A program made the translations under genes and the position numbers. A DNA stretch of 64,000 nt from JBBIPZ01 sp037442505 [NCBI: Deltaproteobacteria bacterium] (GTDB lineage: Bacteria > CALINM01): assembly GCA_037442505.1 (NCBI GenBank), contig JBBIPZ010000001.1, forward strand, positions 1 to 64,000. Direction: 5' to 3'. Positions 9,219 through 17,500 of this stretch are shown here, piece after piece. Each line of letters starts with the position of its first letter. The first letter of the stretch is position 1. Below the pieces are notes generated by a model. It saw only the letters and a list, made by a program, of their open reading frames with translations. It had not been told where the DNA came from and searched no databases.

Positions 9219-11228
9219 ATGGGGGCAAATATGAACATACTTTTAGAGCCTATACAAATTAATAAGTTGCTGATTAAAAATAGGTTTTATATGCCTGCAA
9301 TGCATCTAAATATGGCAAAAAACTTTTTTGTGACAGATAAACTTCTGGCTTTTTATCGTGAACGTGCAAAAGGTGGCGTTGGAATGATAACAGTTGGGTA
9401 TGCGACAGTTGATGAACTCTCAGGAAGCACTGGATTTATTGGTGCACATCTTGATGAGCACATTGAAGGACTATCAAAACTGGCTACTGTGATTAAAACT
9501 GAAGGCGCAAATGCATGCGTTCAGCTAAATCATGCGGGACGTTATATGCATTCCTTTATGTTAGGCGGCAAGCAACCTGTGGCACCATCTGCGATAGCAT
9601 CTAAATTTACAAAAGAGACTCCAAAAGAGCTAACAGTTGAAGAAATTAAACAGATTATCAAAAAGTTTGCAGATGCTGCTGATAGAGTGAAAAAGGCAGG
9701 TTTTGATGCTGTTGAAGTGCTTAGTGGAACGGGCTATCTTATAAGTGAGTTTTTGTCGCCACTAACAAACAAAAGAACCGATGAATATGGTGGCAGCTTA
9801 GAAAACAGAATGAGATTTGGCTTAGAAATTATTCAAGCGATAAGAGATAAGGTTGGAAAAGACTTTCCTATAATAGTCAGAATTAACGGGAATGATTTGA
9901 TGGAAGGTGGGCTAACAAAAGAAGAGACACTTGTTTATGCTCAGAGACTTGAATCTATTGGAGTGGATGCGTTAAACGTGAACGTCGGCTGGCATGAGGC
10001 TATGATCCCTCAAATTGTCACAAATGTTCCGAGAGGTGTATATGCCTATCTTGCTAGGTCTGTAAAGGAAAAAGTTTCGATTCCTGTTATAGCCTGTCAT
10101 AGAATAAATGATCCTCTAACTGCAGAAGAACTTATCTCAGATGGCTTTTGCGATATGGTCTCGATAGGCAGGGCTCTCATAGCTGACCCATATTTCCCCA
10201 AGAAAATCTATGAAGGTAGAGAACAAGATATAATTCACTGCACCGCATGTGCTCAGGGTTGCTTTGATAATCTTTTTAAAATGAAATCGGTTGAGTGTCT
10301 ATGTAATCCAAGGGCTGGACACGAAACGGAAAGGTTGGTTGAAAAGACATTGAAACCTCTCAAGATATTAATAGTAGGCGGAGGTGCAGCTGGAATGATG
10401 GCGGCATTAACTGCTTTTGAAGCAGGACACAATGTAACGCTGTATGAAAAAGGAGCAGAACTTGGCGGGCAACTAAATATTGCGGGTGTCCCGGGAGGCA
10501 GAGAAGAGTTTAAGGTTTTGTCTGACGACCTGAAGTGGCAGGTTTACAAAGCAGGGATTAAGGTTAAGCTTAATACTGAGGTTACAGAGGAGATAATTGA
10601 TAAAGAAAAACCAGATTATATAATTCTTGCCACAGGTGCACTACCTGTAAAACCTCCGATTAAAGGTGTGGAACTACCACACGTGATTGATGCATGGGAG
10701 ATTTTGAAGAAGAATCCGGTAGTTGGTAAAAATGTGGTAATTATTGGTGGTGGTGCTGTTGGTGTTGAAGTAGCGTTGTTTTTAGCCGAAAAAGGCACGC
10801 TTTCGCCAGAGGCTGTTAAGTTTTTGTTAGTACATCGTGTAGAAAAACCGGAGTACCTTTACGAAATGTCTATAAAAGGCACGAAAAACGTTACAATAAT
10901 CGAAATGCTCCCAGAAATTGGAACAAATTTTGGAAAATCAACAAGATGGGTTATGTTACAGGAGCTTTTAAGGCACAGGGTTAACGTCCTTACTGGCAAA
11001 AAGGTTACTGAAATAAAAGAAGATGTAGTGATTTTTACTGAAGATGGAGAGACAAAAGAAGTTGTTGTTGATACCGTTGTGATAGCGGTAGGGAGTAAAT
11101 CATATAACCCCCTTGAAGAAATAATTATTAAGAAAGGTGTTAAGTATGCCGTTGTAGGCGATGCTTTGAAGGTAGGTTTTGCTTTTGATGCGATTCATTC
11201 GGCTTTTGAAGCCATAAGAAAACTTTAA
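9219..11228 (+). CDS. fadH: 2,4-dienoyl-CoA reductase / enoate reductase-like flavoprotein
   Basis: 669 aa, close to E. coli FadH (672). Residues 1-330 form an FMN old-yellow-enzyme barrel (NHAGRYMHS, LSPLTNKRTDEYGGS). Next comes a 4Fe-4S ligand set C-x2-C-x3-C-x11-C starting near residue 341. It is followed by an FAD motif (VGGGAAGMMAALTAFEAG, near 385) and an NAD(P) motif (IIGGGAVGVEVALFL, near 507). FadH reduces 2,4-dienoyl-CoA formed during oxidation of unsaturated fatty acids; related clostridial enzymes reduce enoates. Neighbouring fadE and the isomerase-like gene at 11676 favour FadH. AGGAG lies 7 nt before ATG. Confidence 0.82.
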   Translation: MGANMNILLEPIQINKLLIKNRFYMPAMHLNMAKNFFVTDKLLAFYRERAKGGVGMITVGYATVDELSGSTGFIGAHLDEHIEGLSKLATVIKTEGANACVQLNHAGRYMHSFMLGGKQPVAPSAIASKFTKETPKELTVEEIKQIIKKFADAADRVKKAGFDAVEVLSGTGYLISEFLSPLTNKRTDEYGGSLENRMRFGLEIIQAIRDKVGKDFPIIVRINGNDLMEGGLTKEETLVYAQRLESIGVDALNVNVGWHEAMIPQIVTNVPRGVYAYLARSVKEKVSIPVIACHRINDPLTAEELISDGFCDMVSIGRALIADPYFPKKIYEGREQDIIHCTACAQGCFDNLFKMKSVECLCNPRAGHETERLVEKTLKPLKILIVGGGAAGMMAALTAFEAGHNVTLYEKGAELGGQLNIAGVPGGREEFKVLSDDLKWQVYKAGIKVKLNTEVTEEIIDKEKPDYIILATGALPVKPPIKGVELPHVIDAWEILKKNPVVGKNVVIIGGGAVGVEVALFLAEKGTLSPEAVKFLLVHRVEKPEYLYEMSIKGTKNVTIIEMLPEIGTNFGKSTRWVMLQELLRHRVNVLTGKKVTEIKEDVVIFTEDGETKEVVVDTVVIAVGSKSYNPLEEIIIKKGVKYAVVGDALKVGFAFDAIHSAFEAIRKL

Positions 11229-11244
11229 AGTCAGGAGAAAAAGT

Positions 11245-11640
11245 ATGTCAAAACAGTTTACAGTACAGATGGACGTCAGATTTGCGGATTTAGATATGTA
11301 TGGACATGTTAACAGCACAACATTTTTTACGTATATGGAAACTGCAAGGGTAAAACTCTTTATGGATACTTTTCAGGAGTTGACGAAAAAGGGAATACTT
11401 TTAGTTGTTGTTAGTGCCGAGTGTAACTACAAAAAAGAAATTTTTTTAAATGATAAAGTTTTCGTTACGGTCAGCCTGGATAAATTAGGTAACAGCAGCT
11501 TCGATCTTACATATGACATTCACAATGGAGATGGAAAACTTTTTGCCGTTGGTAAAACTACACTTGTTGCGATAGATGCCAAACAGAAGGCTCCTATAGC
11601 CTTGCCAAAAGAAATTCTGGATATGGCAAAAAATGAATAA
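11245..11640 (+). CDS. Hotdog-fold acyl-CoA thioesterase (4HBT/YbgC-like)
   Basis: 131-aa single-domain hotdog protein. The DLDMYGHVNSTTFFTYMETAR segment near residues 15-35 carries the 4HBT active-site Asp and the helix that cradles the thioester. Such enzymes hydrolyse acyl-CoA to free acid and CoA and often relieve CoA depletion during beta-oxidation. It starts at ATG after AGGAG, 16 nt behind the fadH-like gene, and is probably co-transcribed. The substrate is unassigned. Confidence 0.8.
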   Translation: MSKQFTVQMDVRFADLDMYGHVNSTTFFTYMETARVKLFMDTFQELTKKGILLVVVSAECNYKKEIFLNDKVFVTVSLDKLGNSSFDLTYDIHNGDGKLFAVGKTTLVAIDAKQKAPIALPKEILDMAKNE

Positions 11641-11641
11641 A

Positions 11642-11655
11642 TTTTTACGTAAAAA
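11642..11655. repeat. Perfect 14-bp palindrome
   Basis: TTTTTACGTAAAAA lies in the 35-nt gap before the enoyl-CoA isomerase-like gene. The two halves resemble the operator half-sites TTTACGT/ACGTAAA, but sharing one centre rather than spaced. No promoter is evident beside it, so it could be chance in AT-rich DNA or a weak hairpin. Confidence 0.35.
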
Positions 11656-11675
11656 GTATCACGAAGGGGGGATTA

Positions 11676-12425
11676 ATGAGTAATGTCGTGCGAACAGAGC
11701 TACAGGATGGTATATATAAAATTTTTATGTCAAGGGTTGAGAAGAAAAACGCAATTAATGGTGAGATGTATCTTGGGCTTAAGGATGCAATAGAGTTTGC
11801 CGAATCAAACGAACAGGTTAAAGTTATTATGATTTCTGGTGATGGTGGGTGCTTTACAAGCGGCAACGATTTGTCTGATTTTCTTAGCTTTAGAGAAGAC
11901 ATTAACAGTAATCCTGCGTTACAATTTATTCACGCAATTATAAATACCAATAAACCTGTCATTGCAGTTGTTAACGGTATGGCGGTTGGCATAGGTGTTA
12001 CGATGTTGTTGCATTGTGATATTGTGATTGCTGCCAAAGATGCAATTTTTCAGATGCCTTTTGTTAATTTAGGATTATGCCCGGAGGCGGGATCTACTGC
12101 TTTGCTTCCTTATTTTATAGGCTATCAGAATGCAGCCAAGTTGACTTTGCTTGGAGAAATGTTCACTGCTGAAGAGGCATTCAGGTTGGGAATAGCAAGC
12201 TATGTCATTGATTCTGAAGAAATAAACAAGTTTGCTGATGATGTTGCAAAAAAACTCTCTTTAAAATCAACAAAAGCCGTTATTGTGACGAAAAAGCTTT
12301 TAAAAAGTAACCTTAAAACAGCGCTTTCTACATTAATTGATGAAGAGAGTAAAACATTTTTCGAACTATTAAAGAGCGAAGAGGTAAAAAACAATATTTA
12401 TAGTTTTCTAAACAAGAAGAATTGA
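11676..12425 (+). CDS. Crotonase-fold delta3,delta2-enoyl-CoA isomerase (probable)
   Basis: 249-aa crotonase. The two hydratase glutamates are absent: the usual GGGCE reads GIGVT and the usual PEI reads PFV. The LGLCPEAGS segment near residue 133 instead keeps the glutamate used by delta3,delta2-enoyl-CoA isomerases (ECI/PECI type). Isomerisation of cis-3 to trans-2 double bonds is the partner step to FadH for unsaturated fatty acids, so the gene pair makes sense. The sequence pattern is seen and the function is inferred from the family. GGGGGG lies upstream of ATG. It ends 2 bp from the convergent pilT-like gene, with no terminator visible. Confidence 0.75.
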   Translation: MSNVVRTELQDGIYKIFMSRVEKKNAINGEMYLGLKDAIEFAESNEQVKVIMISGDGGCFTSGNDLSDFLSFREDINSNPALQFIHAIINTNKPVIAVVNGMAVGIGVTMLLHCDIVIAAKDAIFQMPFVNLGLCPEAGSTALLPYFIGYQNAAKLTLLGEMFTAEEAFRLGIASYVIDSEEINKFADDVAKKLSLKSTKAVIVTKKLLKSNLKTALSTLIDEESKTFFELLKSEEVKNNIYSFLNKKN

Positions 12426-12427
12426 GA

Positions 12428-13501
12428 TTAATCTTCGCCTAAGAGCAGTTTGCGTTCAAAATCTGTGGAGCGAGAAAGTCTCTTTGCATCTTCAAGACTG
12501 ATTTTGTTTTCACGGTATAGCTGAAGTATGTGGCTTTCCATCGTTTGCATTTTGTATATGGACTGACCGTTTTCGATATGTTTTTCAATCTCGTCTAATC
12601 TTCCGTCTCTTATGCATGCCTGAATTGTTGCTGTTGCGCGCATAATCTCAACGACAGGAAGGATATTTTCTCCAGACTTATCCTTAATTAGCCTTAAAGA
12701 AACTGTTGCTACAAGAATATCTGCAAGACGATGACGGATTATCTCTTGCGCATCAGGGGGAAAATATCCCATAATGCGGTTAATTGTAGAGACAGCACTA
12801 TGTGTATGTAACGTAGAAAAAACAAGGTGTCCCGTTTCTGCAGCCTTGATACAGGCATCAATTGCATCCCTATCACGCAACTCGCCAACCATTATCACAT
12901 CTGGATCCATTCTCAATGCCGCTTTTAATGCAGCATTGAAATCTTCTGTATCAAAACCAACCTCTCTTTGTATGACGCAGCTTTGTTTCGATTTAAAAAG
13001 AAACTCTATGGGATCTTCAATTGTAATAATATTGTAACTGAACTTTTCGTTTAAGTAGTTTATCATTGCAGCAAGAGTAGTTGATTTGCCATTTCCGGTT
13101 GGACCTGTTACAAGAATAAGGCCATTTGGAGCCTCGATAATTTCTGAAAGAATAGTAGGAAGATTAAGTTCTTCAAAGCTGCCAATGTTAGGCGGAATTA
13201 CACGCATTATTATGCCAAAATAACCTCTTTGGTGAAAAATACTTACCCTGAAACGTCCTCCGTTTGGTAGCGAGTAAGTGGTGTCCATTTCTTTAATATT
13301 CTTGTCGAGCTCTTTTTCATGAGAAGATAATATTATCGTAACTATGCTCTCTGTGTCCTGAGGTGTTAAGTTAGGCAGCTTAGACTTAACAAGTTGACCC
13401 TTAACTCTAAAAAAAGGTGGATTATCAACTTCAAAATGAATATCTGAAACCTTTTTTTGAAAGGCAATTTCTAAAATCTGTTTAAAAGTTTTTGCATCCA
13501 T
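12428..13501 (-). CDS. PilT/PilU-family pilus retraction ATPase
   Basis: 357-aa cytoplasmic hexameric ATPase that powers retraction of type IV pili (twitching). Walker A is GPTGNGKSTTLAAMI near residue 133. The Asp-box/Walker B region has MDPDVIMVGELRDRDA near 205, and the His-box TGHLVFSTLHTHSA is near 228. The N-terminal PAS-like domain starts MDAKTFKQILEIA. It follows the DUF4388-like gene by 10 nt, so the two are likely an operon. No Shine-Dalgarno is obvious before the ATG. No pilin or pilB gene is in the window, so it could be either a PilT or a PilU paralogue. Confidence 0.85.
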   Translation of the reverse strand: MDAKTFKQILEIAFQKKVSDIHFEVDNPPFFRVKGQLVKSKLPNLTPQDTESIVTIILSSHEKELDKNIKEMDTTYSLPNGGRFRVSIFHQRGYFGIIMRVIPPNIGSFEELNLPTILSEIIEAPNGLILVTGPTGNGKSTTLAAMINYLNEKFSYNIITIEDPIEFLFKSKQSCVIQREVGFDTEDFNAALKAALRMDPDVIMVGELRDRDAIDACIKAAETGHLVFSTLHTHSAVSTINRIMGYFPPDAQEIIRHRLADILVATVSLRLIKDKSGENILPVVEIMRATATIQACIRDGRLDEIEKHIENGQSIYKMQTMESHILQLYRENKISLEDAKRLSRSTDFERKLLLGED

Positions 13502-13511
13502 TTTTTATAGT

Positions 13512-15152
13512 TTATTCTGTTTTTTTAGTTTTTTCAAATAGTTTTCTGTATAGAAGGGCGTCGATTGCAAAGTTAGTAATATTTTGAAACAATTCTAAAT
13601 ACTGTATTTTAATTTCACTATAGGGCTCATCCGCATAAAACAAATAAATCGTCTTGTTTATGCCCCTTAAAGGTAATACACAAACACGTTTGTTGGATGG
13701 CTTTGGATTACTTACGTAAAAAATCTTTTCTAACTCTTCGTTATAGACATCATAGTAAATATTACCAGTCGTAATACAGTTAAGAATGGTTGGACTTTTA
13801 AGCAAATTAGCCGTATCAAAGTCGGCAATAAAACCTTTATTTTTTTCAACCATGGTGGTGTCTTTCTGCAACTGAAATGTGATAATGCGTTGAAAGTATT
13901 GTTCAAGAAACTCTGTCGCAATAATTGCAGAATCAGATATCTTTAAGATTTTTTTCGTCTTTTTTGTTATGAAGTATATGTTATTTAAAAACATTTCAGG
14001 GTCTTTATTTAGATTTTCTAAGTAGTTATAAAATGCTTTATAAAACGAAATAATATTTGTGGCATCAGTTTTATCAGGCTTTAGAATAAAATCAAATATT
14101 TGTTTTTGAAAATACTCGAAATATGCCGGGTAATCCCCTATGGTAACCAATCGAATAATCTTGGCTGCGGGGTATGATTTTTGTATTGCAAAGTTTTTAT
14201 CAATTATGATGATTGGTAATAGCTCTTTGGCTATAGATTGGTTGATTATTACGCTTAAATTTTCTTCGCTATCAGTAGAAAACATAAACGCGCCTAAATT
14301 TTTGCATATAGTTGTAGTAGCATGAATGGTAAAATTATCATCTGTTAGTAAAATAAGCGCAAAATTATATTTTTTAGTTATAACCTTACTACGGTCTAAG
14401 TCTGCCAAAAAACCGGCAAGCTGGATTTGTTCGTCATTGCTAAAGTCTGGAAAACAGGTCTTGATTTTATTAAGGTGGGTAGAAAAGTAATCATGTTCTT
14501 TGATACCAGTAAAGACATTTGGTATCTTTCTTTCAAGCTTATCAATATTGCTTAGTCCCAAAATATCTTCTGTGATAGTAATATCACTCTCTGTATCAGA
14601 TAGAGAAACATTATGAATAAAAAGCCTGTCAGGTAATCTATTGTCGCGACGCCACTCATCGTAAATACGTAAAGCCTCCATCAAAGTGTTCTGAGTGCTA
14701 AAACGTATTTTTTGTGACAAAGAATCAGAGAGATATTTATACTCGTTGGGAATATCTATAGAATTTACCAACAGCTCAAAGTTGCCTGTACTCCATAACA
14801 AAATGTCAACAACAGTTAACTCTATAAGATTAGCCAATACAGCGTGTAGTGATTTTATTGAAACAATTCCGTGTTCGACGAGATAATTCAATATTGATTT
14901 TTTATTGACGGTGCAACTGTCATAAATTTTTGAAAAGGTGTCTTCATCAATAATTTTATTTATTGCCAACACCTTGCCCAAGGACAAACTTGTATCAGGA
15001 TGAGTTACGCTAACAATATAACCATCTTCAAACCCAAACTTGTAGATACAGTTGTCATTCTTTACAATCAGTGTGCCACTTTTTTTAGTGGTTTCAAGAA
15101 GTTGTAACACATCTACAATTGGTAAATGCTCTAAACTGCCCGAAAAAGACAT
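13512..15152 (-). CDS. DUF4388 (PatA N-terminal-like) domain protein
   Basis: 546 aa. Residues 1-100 (MSFSGSLEHLPIVDVLQLLE, then SGTLIV and GYIVSV) match the DUF4388/PatA N-terminal domain, found beside response regulators and in motility or gliding regulators. The middle holds a degenerate receiver-like stretch (FALILLTDDNF, later IIIIDKNF). The C-terminal 170 residues look like a GAF-type sensor (ICVL/RGINKTIYLFYADEP). There are no membrane segments. ATG 15152 has AAGGAG 6 nt upstream, better than the upstream in-frame start at 15194. Co-transcription with the PilT-like gene suggests a role in pilus or surface-motility control, by inference. Confidence 0.65.
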   Translation of the reverse strand: MSFSGSLEHLPIVDVLQLLETTKKSGTLIVKNDNCIYKFGFEDGYIVSVTHPDTSLSLGKVLAINKIIDEDTFSKIYDSCTVNKKSILNYLVEHGIVSIKSLHAVLANLIELTVVDILLWSTGNFELLVNSIDIPNEYKYLSDSLSQKIRFSTQNTLMEALRIYDEWRRDNRLPDRLFIHNVSLSDTESDITITEDILGLSNIDKLERKIPNVFTGIKEHDYFSTHLNKIKTCFPDFSNDEQIQLAGFLADLDRSKVITKKYNFALILLTDDNFTIHATTTICKNLGAFMFSTDSEENLSVIINQSIAKELLPIIIIDKNFAIQKSYPAAKIIRLVTIGDYPAYFEYFQKQIFDFILKPDKTDATNIISFYKAFYNYLENLNKDPEMFLNNIYFITKKTKKILKISDSAIIATEFLEQYFQRIITFQLQKDTTMVEKNKGFIADFDTANLLKSPTILNCITTGNIYYDVYNEELEKIFYVSNPKPSNKRVCVLPLRGINKTIYLFYADEPYSEIKIQYLELFQNITNFAIDALLYRKLFEKTKKTE

Positions 15153-15223
15153 CGCTAACTCCTTTTTCATTTTAGCTTTATGTTTGTCAATCATGCAACC
15201 TTTTTATTTTAATGATGGAATGT

Positions 15224-15252
15224 TTTACAAAAAAAGCAAATTGTGTTATTAC
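15224..15252 (+). promoter_or_regulatory. Possible promoter for the MetE-C-like gene
   Basis: TTTACA (15224-15229), a 17-nt spacer and TATTAC (15247-15252) lie 23 nt before the ATG, with AAAGGAGGG between. The match is moderate. Confidence 0.4.
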
Positions 15253-15274
15253 ATAAAGATAAAGGAGGGAAGCA

Positions 15275-16315
15275 ATGTCACAAAAACTGATGCCGTTTGA
15301 TGGCAATCTTATCACGACTGGTATGGGAATACTGCCTCATAAAGATATGGAAAGGGCTTTAAAGCTTGCGATGAGTGTTGATATTCCTTTCTGGCCACAA
15401 CTGCCAAGGATGAGTTTTTTTGAAGATATGTACGTTCAGGCGTCCGAAAACTTTCCGGGCATAGTACTGGAGCCAGAAAATTTAAACATCTGGTTGAACA
15501 CAGAAAAGTTTTACAATGAACTTGAGAATGCACTTGCGCGTTTTTCAGATGACGATTTTTTCAGGATGTCGCCTGAATTTTCCGCGACCTACCATAGTTT
15601 TCTTTCAAAGGATCTTTCAGCTTTTGTTTCGATCAGGGGACAGCTTGAAGGTCCAGTTAGTTTTGGGTTGAAAGTACTTAATGAGGATAAAAAACCGATA
15701 ATCTTTAGTGAAGAAGTTCGCTCTATCCTGTTTGATTTTATGGCAAGAAGGGCAAATGTTCAGCTTAAGGAATTAAAAGAAAAGAATAAAAACGCCTTTA
15801 TGTTTATTGATGAACCGGGCTTGCAATATATATTTAGCAGTGTCTCAGGCTACACTAATGATATGGCAAGGGCAGACTTTGAGGGCTTTTTTAATCAGAT
15901 CGAACACCCAAGAGGCATACATCTTTGTGGCAATCCCGACTGGGATTTTTTGCTAAACCTTGATATAGATATATTATCGTTCAATGCTTATAACTGTGGA
16001 GATATTTTTATAAAGTATCGTAGCAGCATTAAACGATTTCTGGATAGAGGGGGAATAATTGGTTGGGGACTAATCCCTGCTAATTACGATGAATTTAAAA
16101 AGGAGTCGTTAGAAGGCCTTGTCCACCATATAGAAAAGTTGTGGCTTGACCTTGTTAAAGTTGGTTTTGACATGGAAGAGATTATCAAAAAAAGCATATT
16201 GATGCCAGCAACATGTGCATTGCTCAATCCTGACGAGTTTAAAACAGTGGAAGATGCGTATGGTTGGTTAAAAGAAGTTTCTCTGAAATTACGTGAAAAG
16301 TATGTTAAATTCTAA
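15275..16315 (+). CDS. MetE C-terminal/UROD-superfamily protein, function unknown
   Basis: 346-aa TIM-barrel protein related to the catalytic domain of cobalamin-independent methionine synthase and to uroporphyrinogen decarboxylase-like methyltransferases. Zinc-type ligands are present: His216 and Cys218 in HLCGNPDW and Cys314 in ATCALLNPDE, corresponding to the His-x-Cys and late Cys of MetE. It lacks the MetE N-terminal half (MetE is about 750 aa), as in archaeal and corrinoid-linked core-MetE proteins. It could be a methyltransferase acting with an unknown methyl donor. GGAGGG precedes ATG. It stands alone between the DUF4388 gene and dksA. Confidence 0.65.
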   Translation: MSQKLMPFDGNLITTGMGILPHKDMERALKLAMSVDIPFWPQLPRMSFFEDMYVQASENFPGIVLEPENLNIWLNTEKFYNELENALARFSDDDFFRMSPEFSATYHSFLSKDLSAFVSIRGQLEGPVSFGLKVLNEDKKPIIFSEEVRSILFDFMARRANVQLKELKEKNKNAFMFIDEPGLQYIFSSVSGYTNDMARADFEGFFNQIEHPRGIHLCGNPDWDFLLNLDIDILSFNAYNCGDIFIKYRSSIKRFLDRGGIIGWGLIPANYDEFKKESLEGLVHHIEKLWLDLVKVGFDMEEIIKKSILMPATCALLNPDEFKTVEDAYGWLKEVSLKLREKYVKF

Positions 16316-16332
16316 AAAAATGCTAATTTAAT

Positions 16333-16361
16333 TTGACTTGATTCTATTTTTCTATTATATT
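16333..16361 (+). promoter_or_regulatory. Predicted dksA-like promoter
   Basis: TTGACT (16333-16338), 17-nt spacer, TATATT (16356-16361). The predicted transcript starts about 25 nt before ATG 16393. Confidence 0.6.
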
Positions 16362-16392
16362 GATATGCCATTATTTAGTATGGAGGCATGTT

Positions 16393-16809
16393 ATGAAAGA
16401 GATTAAGCAGATACTTTTAAAGATGAAAGAACAACTTCTTAAAGATATGGATGATTTAAGATTGAGGGAACATACTGAACATGATGAGGTAGGAGATGAC
16501 TACGACAAGGCATCTCAGGAAAGAGAAAGGGAGCTTGGCATAATAATATCTGCACAGGAAAAAAATAAACTGCTTGCGATTGAAGATGCACTTAGAAGGA
16601 TTGAAGAAGGGACATTCGGAATTTGTGAAGAGTGTGGGGAGAAGATCTCTAAACAGCGTTTAAAGGCAGTTCCTTTTGCCACGCTTTGTGTTGCTTGTAA
16701 AAGCAGAAAAGAGTCAGAAGAAGGCATCTTCACGCCTTTTGAAGAAGAGGAAGAACCCTTTAAAGAAGAATTAGAAGAAAATCTTCCTGAAGAAGAGGAA
16801 GAAGAGTAA
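16393..16809 (+). CDS. TraR/DksA-family C4 zinc-finger protein
   Basis: 138 aa. An acidic N-terminal coiled-coil (residues 1-75) is followed by CEECGEKISKQRLKAVPFA and CVACKSRKE, the four-cysteine finger of DksA/TraR proteins. These enter the RNA polymerase secondary channel and tune promoters with ppGpp; Bacillus YteA-like relatives are less studied. The last 25 residues are a run of Glu (EEEEEP, EEEEEE), an unusual acidic tail. ATG 16393 is preferred over the in-frame upstream ATG 16360 because GGAGG lies just before it and the predicted -10 lies across the longer start. It is a single-gene transcript. Confidence 0.8.
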   Translation: MKEIKQILLKMKEQLLKDMDDLRLREHTEHDEVGDDYDKASQERERELGIIISAQEKNKLLAIEDALRRIEEGTFGICEECGEKISKQRLKAVPFATLCVACKSRKESEEGIFTPFEEEEEPFKEELEENLPEEEEEE

Positions 16810-16816
16810 AGTAATA

Positions 16817-16841
16817 AGAGACCTTTGAAAAAGGCCTCTTT
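16817..16841. terminator. Probable terminator between dksA-like and arginine decarboxylase genes
   Basis: A 9-bp stem with one mismatch (16817-16825 with 16831-16839) and a TGAAA loop lies 8 nt after the stop and is followed by a weak TTCT tract. It may serve both convergent genes. Confidence 0.5.
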
Positions 16842-16912
16842 CTCAGGGCACATTCTAAAGCAACCCAGTTTATTAATGCCCCTTGCAATGTTTTGCAATG
16901 GTCTGTGAAAGT

Positions 16913-17500
16913 TTAAAAAATAAAGATAGCCGCAGATAGCACAGTAGCATATTTCTTTTTTGGTACAATCGCTTCCTGCGCGATAGATGAGGATACAACG
17001 ATTTTGTCGCTTATTTTCCAGACCTGTCTTTTTTCATCCCAGTTTAGATCCTCATCGAACTCAATACCGAGTGTAGTTGCCAGCATCATTGTGGCTAAAT
17101 CTTCTGCATAGTCACCAGCCTCTTTTTCGTTTTCACCATAAGAGTGGTATTCGGATAGATATCCGTAATTATTTTTTTCTTTAGGTATTGCACAACCTAC
17201 CGATGCAACGATAAGTCTATGTCTTTCATTGGAAGTCAATCTGCTCATAACACAAAATGTTATTTGTCCCGGATGGATAAGTTTTAACCCTTCTTCCTTA
17301 GAAATGATTTCACAATGAGGTGGAAAGATACTTGATACTGTAACTAAATTGCATTTTTCTATTCCAGCGTCTCTTAAAGCCAGCTCAAAAGAAGCCAATT
17401 CTTCTGTGTGATAACCTACCCCTTTTGTAAAAAACACCTTTTTTGGAATGAAATTAAAACCATCTTTTAAAATCACTGGTTGTTCTTTTTTAGCAGCCAC
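16913..17500 (-). CDS. Pyruvoyl-dependent arginine decarboxylase
   Basis: 195-aa proenzyme that self-cleaves at the Ser-Ser bond in LVTVSSIFPPHC (Ser56-Ser57) to form the pyruvoyl cofactor and converts arginine to agmatine. GVGYHTEELASFELAL near 27 and CVMSR near 83 are family hallmarks. GTG 17500 is chosen because AAGGAGG lies 7 nt upstream. A longer ATG start at 17533 would place that ribosome site inside the protein. The start overlaps the end of the agmatinase gene by 11 nt, which suggests translational coupling and places the two consecutive enzymes in one operon. Confidence 0.9.
   Translation of the reverse strand: MAAKKEQPVILKDGFNFIPKKVFFTKGVGYHTEELASFELALRDAGIEKCNLVTVSSIFPPHCEIISKEEGLKLIHPGQITFCVMSRLTSNERHRLIVASVGCAIPKEKNNYGYLSEYHSYGENEKEAGDYAEDLATMMLATTLGIEFDEDLNWDEKRQVWKISDKIVVSSSIAQEAIVPKKKYATVLSAAIFIF

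Noticed and set aside
16515-16898. Serine-rich 127-aa frame antisense to the DksA-like gene
   Set aside because: The Ser runs are the complement of the GAA/GAG codons in the acidic tail.
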